The position numbers and the translations under genes were made by a program. Below the pieces are notes generated by a model, which worked only from the letters and a program-made list of their open reading frames with translations, did no database searches and was not told the origin of the DNA. A DNA stretch of 64,000 nt from Aedes albopictus (taxonomy: Eukaryota > Arthropoda > Insecta > Diptera > Culicidae): NCBI RefSeq assembly GCF_035046485.1, contig NC_085137.1:5061977-5125976 (forward strand), given 5' to 3'. Shown one piece after another: positions 55,095-64,000 of this stretch; within the stretch, counting starts at the first letter, position 1; every line of letters begins with the position of its first letter.

Positions 55095-58000
55095 TGAACT
55101 TCCGCCTGGATACCTTCAGGAACTGTTTCCGGGATTCTTTCAGGAATTACTTCCAGGATTGCTTGAAAAACTCCTGTCGGGGTTTCTTCGGGAATTCTTC
55201 CGGGAACTCCTTCCAAGATTCCAGCAAAATCCTCTCCACTGGGAACTTCTTCCGAGAATCTTTCAGTAACTGTTGCCTGGATTTCTCAAGCAAATTCTTC
55301 AGAGATTCCATTAGCAACTCCTTCCGGGGTTCCTCCAAAAGCTTATTCCGGGATTCTTCCACAGGTTCCTTCCACCCAAGCAACACATATGGCATATAAA
55401 AGTTACGGCAGCGCAAGTTTTGGTTGAATAGAAGTTAATTTAACGTTATTCTAGCATTGTGTAAAAATTACGTTGGATTAACTGCATCAGGGATCCTTCC
55501 GGGATTCCATTGGGAACTCCTTCCACTATACCTCCAGGAACTCATTCCGGGATTCTTAAAGAAGCTGCTTCCGGGATTTCTTCCGGAAACTCCTTCCAGG
55601 GTTCCTCTATAGGACATCTTTTCTGGACTCCATCAGGAGTTTCTTCTGGTATTTATCCGGAAGTTCGTTCTAAAGTTCACCCAGTTGATCTTACTGGAAA
55701 TGCTCCAGAAGATTAGTATGGAAACTGCATCATAAGCTCATTTGGGGTTTCCTTCGGGAATTCCTCCGTAAATTCCAAGATTCTTGCAAATACCTCTCCT
55801 CCGGGAAGAGAATATTTCAGGAATTGCTTCCTGGATTCCTCTATGAATTTCTTCCGAGCACTTCTTCAGTGATTCTTTCAGAAGTTCTTTCCAGGATTGC
55901 ATCAGAGATCCCTCCGGGATTCTACCGGGAACTTCTTCCATGATACTTCTGGGAACTCATTCCGGCATTCTTTTAGAAGTTACTTCCGGGATTCCTTCAG
56001 AAAATCCTGCCTGGATTTCTCCAGGAAATCTTTTCTGGACTCCATCAGGATTTCCTTCTAGAATACATCCGGAAGTTCGTTCTGGAATTCACCCAGATGT
56101 TCTCGGTGGAAATGCTCCAGGAGTTTAGAATGAAAACCAATGCAGTTGTATTTTGGTGCAATTTCAATTGCTGCAGATTTCAAAGAAGTTTTCCCCGGGT
56201 TTTCTCCGATAGTTGTAATCCGGAAATACTTCTGGGATTGCATCATAAACTCAATTCGGGGTTCCTTCGGGAATTGTTCCGTAAATTCTGCAAAAACCTC
56301 TCAACCGGGAACTTCTGCTGAGAATCTTTCAGGAACTGCTGTCTGGATTTTTTCCGAGATTCCATTAGCAACTCCTTCCGGGATCTATTCGGGATTCCTT
56401 CAAGTACTTCTTGAGGGATTCTTTCAGAAGTTCTTTCCAGGATCGTATCAGGGATCCTTCGGGATTCCACCAGGAACTCCTTCCGTGATACCTTCGTGAA
56501 CTCTTTCAGAAGCTGCTTTCGGGATTCCTTCAGAAATTTGTGCCTGGATTCTTCTAGGAAACCGTTTCTGGACTTCTTGAGGAGTTCCTTTTGGAATTCC
56601 TTCGGAAGTTCATTCTGAAATTCTCCCAGATGTTCTTAATGAAAATCCTCCTGAGCTCCTTTTGAAGTTCCTTGAAGAATTCCTGAAGCAATTGCTTAAG
56701 AAGTCCCCCCAGCAGCTTAGTGAGGTGTGAGTTGTTTATGGTATAATTACAATAGTTCCAGGATTGCTACATAAACACATTTCGAGATTCCTTAGAAAAT
56801 TCCTCCATAAAGTATTTCTAAGATTATTGCAAAATCCTCACCACCAGGAACTTCTTTCGTGAATATTTCAGAATCTGCTTCCTGGGTTCCCCTTGGAGTT
56901 TCTTCTGAGATTCTATTCATTGGCAACTCCTTAGAGGTTTTCGTCAGAAAATTCTATCCGGGATTCCTATAGGACTCTAGATAGGACTACTCCATGCGAG
57001 GTTTCTTCATGAGTTTATTTTGAGATTTCTTAAGGAATTCTTTCTGAGATTCATCGAGGAAATCCTTCCGGGAATCCTCCAAAAACTTCTTCTAGGATTC
57101 TTTAAAACTGCTTCCGAGATCATTTTCAGGAGTTACTCCCGGGACTGCTTCAAGGTCTAATTTCTGGTTCCTGCGTGAATTCCTTCGGGAACTTCTTCCA
57201 AGATTGCTATAAGAACATCTCCTGGAACTTTTTTTTTGTGGAACTACTTGCTGCATTCCTCCGGATCTTATTCCAGAAACTTCTTCCAAGATTCTTTCAG
57301 GAACAACTGCCTGGATTACTCTAAGAATTTCTTCCGAAATCCCTTCCGAGAATTCTTCGTGATTCCTTAAAAACTTCACTCGGGATTCTTTCAGGAGTAT
57401 TTTTTTGGGATTGCATCAGCGGTCCTCCCAGAAATCCTCAGGGAACTCGTTCCAAGATTCTTTTAAAAGGACCTTCGGGATACCTTCATGAACTCGTGTT
57501 TGGGTTCCACTAGTAAATCTTTTCTGGATTGCTTCAGAAGTTTTTCCAGGAGTTCCATCTGGAATTCCTTCTGAAATTCCTCCGGTAGTAAAATCTGTAA
57601 TCCTTGCATATGTTCCTAATGGAAACCCTCCAGCAGTTTATTAAGGAACCCCTCCAGGTGTATTTTAAGGAATTCCTCCTGGAGTTATGAAATTCCTTAT
57701 GTAACTACTTTAGTCTAGGAGCTCCTCATGAAGTTCCTTGAAAAATTCCTAGAGCAATTTCATAACAAAATTCTCCAGCAGCTTCTACAGAAATGCTCCC
57801 GGGAGTTCCTACTGGTTTTCCTGCAATGGTTGGAGTCCGGAAATACTTCCGGGATTGCTTCATAAACTAATATCGGAGTTCCTTTTGGAATTCCTTCGTA
57901 AATTCCTTTTTTTCCGGCAGCTTCTCTCGAGAGTTTTCAGGATCCTGGATTTCTCTACGAATTTATTCCGATGTTCCATTCGCAACTCCTTCCGGGATTC

Positions 58001-58615
58001 CTTAAAGTTCTTTTTCAGGGATTCTTTCAGAAGTTCATTCCGGGATTGCATCAGGGATACTTCCGGGATTCCACCGGGAACTTCTTCCACGATACTTCCG
58101 GGAAATCGCTCCGGGATTCTTTTAGATGCTGCTTCCGGGATTCCTCTAGAAATTTCTGCCTGGATTCCTCTAGGAAATCTTGGGAAAATGGACTCCTTCA
58201 GGAGTTCTTTCTGGAATTGTTTCCAGAAGTTCATACTAGAACTCTCCCAGGAGTTTCTTATGGAAATCTTCCAGAAGTTTATTAAGTGATCCCTCCAGTA
58301 TTTCAAGGAATATCCTCTGGAGTCCTCTGGAGTTCTTTCCGGCATTGCATTAGAGATCCTTCCAGGTTTTCGCCGCTGGGAACTCCTTCCAGGATTATAT
58401 CAAAAACTGCCTCTGGGATTTCTTTGGGCACTCCTTCAAGAATTACTCTAAAAGCCGTTTCTGGATTACTCCAGGAGTTCCGACTGGAATTCCTTCTGAT
58501 CTGTTTGGAATTCTTCCAGAAGTTCATTCTGTATTTCTCTCAGGTATTCCTAATGGATATGCTCCAGGAGATTGTTAATAAATTCCTCTTGGCGTTATGA
58601 ATTTCCTTATGAAAT
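55095..58615. repeat. Minisatellite, pyrimidine-rich, with higher-order repeats
   Basis: TTCCGGGATTCCTTCAGGAA-like units, reversed relative to 48.6-50.9 kb. Longer blocks recur with irregular spacing of about 400-1000 bases: CATTAGCAACTCCTTCCG near 55308, 56373 and 57972, and GGAAGTTCGTTCTG..ACCCAGATGTTCT near 55660, 56071 and 56605. About 110 bases at 55376-55487 (starting CCAAGCAACACATATGGC) are not repeat and look like an insertion. Open frames here (for example minus 57860-58345) are repeat read-through. Confidence 0.9.
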
Positions 58616-60850
58616 GCCTGAAGGAATTAACGGATGAAATTCCTGGTGGAATGCCTGAAGAAATAGGAATCCTTGAAGGAATTCCTGGATAAATTTCAGG
58701 AGGAACTCTTGGACGAGTTCCTGTAAGCATTCCTGGAGGGATCCCTGAAGCCATTCCTAGAGGCATCTCCAGAGGAATTCCTGGAGGAATGCCTGGAGGA
58801 TTACCTGGAGGAATTCTTGGGGCGATCGCATGAGGAATCCCTGGAGGAATTCTTGAAGGAATCTCTGTAGGAGAAATTCTTGGATGAATTTCTGGAAGAA
58901 TCCCTGGAGGAGTTATTGAAATACTGTATTGAATACCTGTGAAAAATTCTGGAGGAATTCCTGTAACAAGGAAACGAAGGAGGATTTTCTGAAGAAACCT
59001 CCGGAGAAAGTACTGAAGAAATCGCCAAAGGAATTCTTGAAAAAATCCTGAAGGGGTTTTTGGAGGGTTGTCGGAGGGAATTCCTGGACGAATGCTTGGA
59101 GGAATTCCCTGGAGGCATTCCTGCATGAAATTCTAGACGATTGCCTGGAGAAGTTCCTAGAATGCCTGGAGAAATACCTGGAGGAATATCTGGAGTAATG
59201 CCAGGAGGAATCAATGAAAAAATTTCTGGACGAATTCCTGGTGGAATCCTTGTAGGAATCTCTAGAAGAATACCTGGAGGATTTCCTGGAGAAATCGCTA
59301 GAGAAATCCCTAGAGAGTTCCATGGAGTAATTCCGAGAGAAGTCTTTGAAGAAATGCCTGGAGCAATTCCTGGAGAAATTCATGGAGACATGCCTGTAGA
59401 AATTTCTGGAGGAATCTCCAGCCGAAATCCTAAAGAAATCTGTAGATCAATTTCTGGAGGAATTTCTGGAGAAATATCTGGAGGACTTAATGGAATAATC
59501 CCTAAAGAAATTCCTGGGAAAATCCATGGAGCAATTCCTGGAGGTACCCTTGGAGAAATGCCTGGAGGAACCCCTGAAAGAGTTCCTGGAGGACTGCCTG
59601 AAGAAATTTCTGGAGGAATATCTAGAGGAACTTCTGGAGAAATCTCCAAAAGAGTTCCCGGAGGATTATTTAGAATAATTTCTATAGGGTTTCATAGAGG
59701 AATCTTTAGAGGAATTCCTAGAAGAATCCCTGCAAGAATCTCTGGAGGAATTTTGGATTTCTCAGAAGAATCCTTGCAACTCTCGGAGGATCCCCTGGAG
59801 GAATTCTAAGAGGTATCTCCTGTTGAAATTCCTGAATGGAGTCCAGGAGGAAGTCCAGTAGAAATCTCAAGAAGAATTCCTGCCTGGAGGACTTTTTTTT
59901 AAATAATCCATAGAGCTGTTCCTGAAAGATATCTCGAATGCATCTCTAGAGGAAATCCTGAGGGAATCGCTGGAGGATGTTTTGGAAAAATACCAAGATG
60001 GATACGCCAGGAGGAATCCCGGAAGCAATCCCATTAGGAATTTCTTGAGAAATTCTAGGAGAGCTTTCTAAACGAATTACTGGAAAAATTTCTGTACAAA
60101 TCCCTGGAAACCCCTGATGGAATCCATGTCTGCAGTAATTTCGGGATGAATTATTGAAGGAATCTTTGGATGTACATCTATAGGATTTTTGGGGCAAAAT
60201 TTTGAAGGAGTTTCTGGGTTAGTATATGAAAAATCTCTGGTAAAAATTTCTGAAAGAATTCCTGGAAGAAATTCCTCCTGAAATACTTTGAATAACTCCA
60301 GATGGTGAACAATCGGAACAATCTCTTGCGGAATTCTTGAAGGAATATATAGAGAAATCTCTGAAAAAAAAATCTCTGAAAGAATGCCTGCAGAAATATC
60401 TAAAAGGAGGAAATTTCTTTGAGAATTCCTGGAGAAATCCTGAAGAAATTCTCGAAAAAAAAGCACTGGAACAATCACTGGAAGAACCTCTAAAGGTATT
60501 CCAGGAGAATTTCCCGGAGGATGCTGAAATCCTTAGAGGAATTTATGAAGGAATTTCTGGAGGAATACGTGGTTAAGGAAACTATGGGAAAATTCCTGAA
60601 GGAATTCTTTAATGCATCCTTGCAGAAGTATCTGTTGAAATTTCTGAAGAAAAAAAGACATATGAGGAACTCCTGAAACATTTCTTGAAATAAGCCCTGG
60701 AACACTCACTATCGGAACCTCGCAAGAAGGTATTCACGAAGGAGAAATTCCTAGAGAAGTCTCTTGAGCAATTCGTGGAGAAATTCCTAAAGAAATTCCT
60801 GAAGAAATGCCTGGAAGAATTTCAACCAAGCTTATTATTTGGTAAAATTC
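58616..60850. repeat. GGAATTCCTGGA minisatellite, duplicated segment copy 2
   Basis: Paralogue of 48628-50870, starting at the same GCCTGAAGGAATTAACGG. It differs by scattered substitutions and by indels of 12, 36 and 48 bases. The plus-strand frame 59141-59809 is again 222 codons. Confidence 0.92.
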
Positions 60851-63800
60851 TATGATAAGATTGAAGGGGTGCTTATAGAGCAATACTAGACGAAATTTCG
60901 TGTGGGTTTCGGGAAAAATGTTTGATATTTATGGATGAAATCCCAAGTTATTAGAACTGCGAGAATTTTTCGGGAATTCTGTATTATTGATAATATTGAG
61001 TTAGTTAAAATAAAGAAAAACTAAGTTGGCCAAGGAGGGCCTACTGAGCAATTTATATTTTACATATATGATACAGTTTGATAAGTTGAAACTGCCGAAG
61101 CCGTCCAGGACAGCACGATTGATGCGCAGCATGTCATGCTTTTTATTTCCTCGTCAAAAACAATCGAATTCAAGTCCTGCCTGACGGACAATCCGCTTGC
61201 TTCGACTGCCGAACGGAACCGATCCCGTTGCTGCTGCTGCTGACTGTGCAAAGTTTATACCTACCGTCCGTCGAAGGCACGCAGAATCCACGTTTTTCCC
61301 TCGTAAATATCTCCCCTTCGAATCCTCCTCTGGTCCCTGTTCCCTGTGGTGGCCGGCCACCCGTCCAACAACACCCGACATAAAGAACCAACTTCCACCC
61401 TCATCCTCGTGAGTCGTCAGCTAGCTGAGCTGGTGCTGCTCTTGTTGGCGGCGGGAGAATGCTTTTTGCAACCCCTCGTCGTAGTAGTCGTCGTCATCGC
61501 CGCCGTCTTTGACTGTCTTCGTTATCGTTGTTGGTCGTCCTAAGCGCGTTCGTTTTTTTTTATTTATCACAGCGGGGATTTAAATTCCTGTGCGTGGTCA
61601 TTTTCCCGTTGTCGGCGGCGGCTCTATGGCCTTAGTCCGTGTTTTGCCGACGACGATGCGATGCGATGGTTTGTCGTCCCTGTCGTTTTTTTTTTGTAAT
61701 CGTCGTCGTAGTAGTCGGTGGAGTTTGCAAATAAACACGCAGGAGGTATAAATTATGACTTTTTGCCATTGGATTTTAAATTTAAATGGGGCGTGGCATG
61801 CTGCGAGCAAGGTTCCTCCCGCTAAGGGATGAACAGTGTTGGAGGGATGATTTTTATTGCCGTTTGACAGGTTGTACACTTAATCACTGATGGTGATTTA
61901 TTACGATGCAATGTAGCTGAATAATGAAACCTTCAAGGCATGCTTTGATTTGCTAATCCGACATTTGGAATAACACTTCAGGGTTGTTCACAAATTTACA
62001 TAGTTTTTCTTTTTCATTAAGAACTAGCTGTTTTGTCAAACTTCGTACTGCCTACTGCGTTTTATGACATGCAGTCTTAGAGAAATACCCCGATAAATGA
62101 AATTTCCAAATTTCTCGTTTTTATTGCATTCCCGGTCGATTTTCACATTTTTTTTTTCGTACGAACACTTTGGAGCCCTGCATAAATGTAACAGTGAAAT
62201 TATAATATAATCTGTTATCGATTTGTTGACCCGTTCCAAAGCGATATCAACACCCTTGTCAGCAAGAGCAATCTTCAAGCTATCTTTTGAAGGTGTTAAT
62301 GTGCGTGGGTGGATGAAGATCGGCCATACAGAGGCTAAAACAAATGCGGATGGACTATTTAGTAATTTTACGCCAGAAATGATCATTTGGCAAAGATAGT
62401 CCCCCTGTCAATTGAGGTGGGGCGTAATACTTCAAAAACGCAGTTTGTACCTACTCCATTTAATTGCGATTCATGCAATGGACTCAACCGCTGCCATGTT
62501 GTCAAGTGAGATCAAAGTGTGCGGGATGATTACGCCCGATGACGACGCCTGCACGGAAAAAAGCAAATACCTACATGTGTACATAAAGTAGGGAAAAAAC
62601 TTGGACAACCAAGAGAGAAGTCCGGCACAAACAAGGGCACAAAAGACAAATGGCCGGGGGGAAGGCGAAACAGATCAAAGCAACCGGGAATCAGTAACCG
62701 AGCAGCGAAAATTACCATTTTTTGTTTGATCTTTTGCCGCGGGAATATTTTAAGGAGGCGACAACATTGAAGGTGACATTTTTTTACCGTTGTTTTTTTT
62801 ATTATTTGTAGTCTGAGACATGACGGGGCTTCAATCTTCGCAGGGCATGAATCAATAAAAGGTCGGCATGAACATCAATAAATAATTTCAATTCGCAATT
62901 GCAAACAAAAGTTTGAGCAACGCAGCTTACAATTTGAAGCCTCTTAAACCTATAAATCATGAAAATTGTTTCCGAAAGTACCTAGTGGGGGGGTGAAAAC
63001 TTTTCCCCATATGATCTATGAGGAAACAAGTTTCCCCCATATTTCCTAACCACAATCTGCATTGCCGTTTGGAATACAGAAGGAAGGAAGCAATTTTTAC
63101 GTCTGTATGATATATAGCCTCCAACGGTAGTGGGTGGACTGTTTTCGATTCGGAATAGCAAAATAAATTTCAATCGTTGCCGTTTTAGGGCTCGATTCGA
63201 ATTTTATTGTTTCTTTGATGGATAATATCCTGGGCTACGGCTACGATGAAGCAATCCTCGTTTGATTGCTTAAGGGAAAACGAATTCGATCAATTAGTAG
63301 CACCCATAACTCACGTAATCAAATGTTCCATCCTAGTAGGCCCTGCTATCGTTAAATAGAAACCGAACGTCTCTCAATAAAAAAAACGAAGCATCCAAGT
63401 AAGCTACCACCACCGCACCGTGTGCTGACCATTCAATCAATCATTTGCTAGGGCGGCCCCGGACATGCGTAAAAAATTGGGCGTCATAAAAAGTGAATTA
63501 CCAACAGCTCAGGAGAAAAGCGAAACGTCAAGCCGCAGACAAGTTTGATCCACCCGAGGTCAAACGTTTCAAACGCAGAGCATGAAGATGAAAAATGACT
63601 GCATTATACAAAGTAACTATAACTGCGATGTGATGTGTCGTTTCTTCGCATGTTTACGCATACGATTTCGGTCTTGGCTGAGGATGAAATCGACGATGAT
63701 AGTTGTTCCCCTCGCTAATGGCGAAATAGAGTCGTTTTCGAGCTATGGAGAGGGAAAAGACATTATCATAATCATTTGGAAAATGAATCTTGACCGTCGG

Positions 63801-63961
63801 TGTCACCGCAACATGTTTTGGGACAGAATATGAAAGTCAAGATTTTGTTTGTGCATTTCTGAACAAAAAAAAAGCTATATTACAGAGTTCTTCTTCTTCC
63901 TTCTTCTTTATGGCTCGATGTTCCCACTGGGACTTGGCCTGCATCGCTTCAACTTAGCGCC
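60851..63961. repeat. Non-repetitive core of the 10-kb tandem unit, copy 2
   Basis: Follows copy 1 base by base with small differences: a shorter GGCGGCGGG run, loss of the 51110-51180 segment and loss of about 25 bases near 61810. The frame 63582-63833 is closed in copy 1 by a TGG-to-TGA difference, which argues against its being coding. Confidence 0.85.
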
Positions 63962-64000
63962 AAAGGCAAAGGCAAAGGCAAAGGCAAAGGCAAAGGCAAA
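63962..64000. repeat. (AAAGGC)n array, second copy, cut by the window end
   Basis: The first 39 bases of the hexamer array after the same TTCAACTTAGCGCC junction as at 54021. Its length cannot be seen. Confidence 0.95.

Noticed and set aside
54009..55216. Minus-strand frames of 360 (LPLP) and 400 (LCLC) codons
   Set aside because: They consist of the AAAGGC hexamer, which has no stop in any frame. No conserved start region, domain or gene structure.
21223..60850. CRISPR-like spaced repeats
   Set aside because: Units are contiguous and degenerate, with no unique spacers of constant length, and the genome is eukaryotic.
63582..63833. 83-codon frame in the second core copy
   Set aside because: The paralogous sequence in copy 1 has a stop at the same place (TGG to TGA), so the frame is not maintained.
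1..64000. Endogenous viral sequences (flavivirus- or rhabdovirus-like pieces, common near mosquito piRNA clusters)
   Set aside because: I looked through the open frames for polymerase, nucleoprotein or NS-type motifs and saw none. Only LINE reverse-transcriptase remnants were found.

Overview
The window looks like non-coding nuclear DNA of a culicine mosquito, most likely Aedes (Stegomyia). The evidence is the repeat content: tRNA-derived SINEs of the Feilai type, LOA/Jockey-like and RTE/CR1-like LINE scraps, Helitron-like elements ending in CTAG, many short terminal-inverted-repeat (TIR) elements (MITEs) with TA target duplications, and huge amounts of a degenerate GGAATTCCTGGA minisatellite. 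There is no prokaryotic organisation. I find no intact host gene, tRNA, rRNA or CRISPR array, and no recognisable viral insertion. The species call is inferred from remembered repeat families, not from a search.

Layout. 0-11.4 kb: old intergenic or intronic DNA carrying a 460-bp palindromic element, a 598-bp Tc1/mariner-like element, several MITEs, Helitron-like copies (5.2 and 7.3-7.9 kb) and a SINE beside a 953-bp CCCGGG-rich TIR element. 11.4-16.5 kb: a satellite-like array of about 144-bp units in two opposite arms (about 8 degenerate copies on one strand, about 22 regular copies on the other). Eighteen consecutive spacings are exactly 144 bp. 16.5-21 kb: mostly featureless DNA, a nested Helitron-like copy, two SINEs and a LINE scrap. 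21-36 kb: minisatellite tracts, two copies of a large foldback element (one split by a 2.2-kb insertion), a LOA-like reverse-transcriptase remnant and MITEs. 36-47 kb: sparse DNA, one 700-bp TIR element, more minisatellite and a SINE split by a hAT-like element.

46.9-64 kb: minisatellite tract, about 3-kb non-repetitive core, a perfect 1.07-kb (AAAGGC)n array and an oppositely oriented minisatellite. The unit then starts again at 58.6 kb, so there is a direct tandem duplication with a period near 10 kb whose second copy runs off the window. The longest open frames (IPPG-, QEFL-, SRNS-, LPLP- and LCLC-type) lie in the 12-bp and 6-bp repeats, whose consensus units have no stop in any of the six frames. 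They are compositional, not genes.

The observations most worth following are the 144-bp inverted-arm satellite (a possible small-RNA or piRNA source), the 10-kb tandem unit with its hexamer array, and several cleanly dated nested insertions with exact target-site duplications. Three short exon-like stretches (minus strand near 23.6 kb, plus strand near 18.1 kb, and inside a repeat at 25.9 and 29.9 kb) are the only hints of coding potential, all weak.
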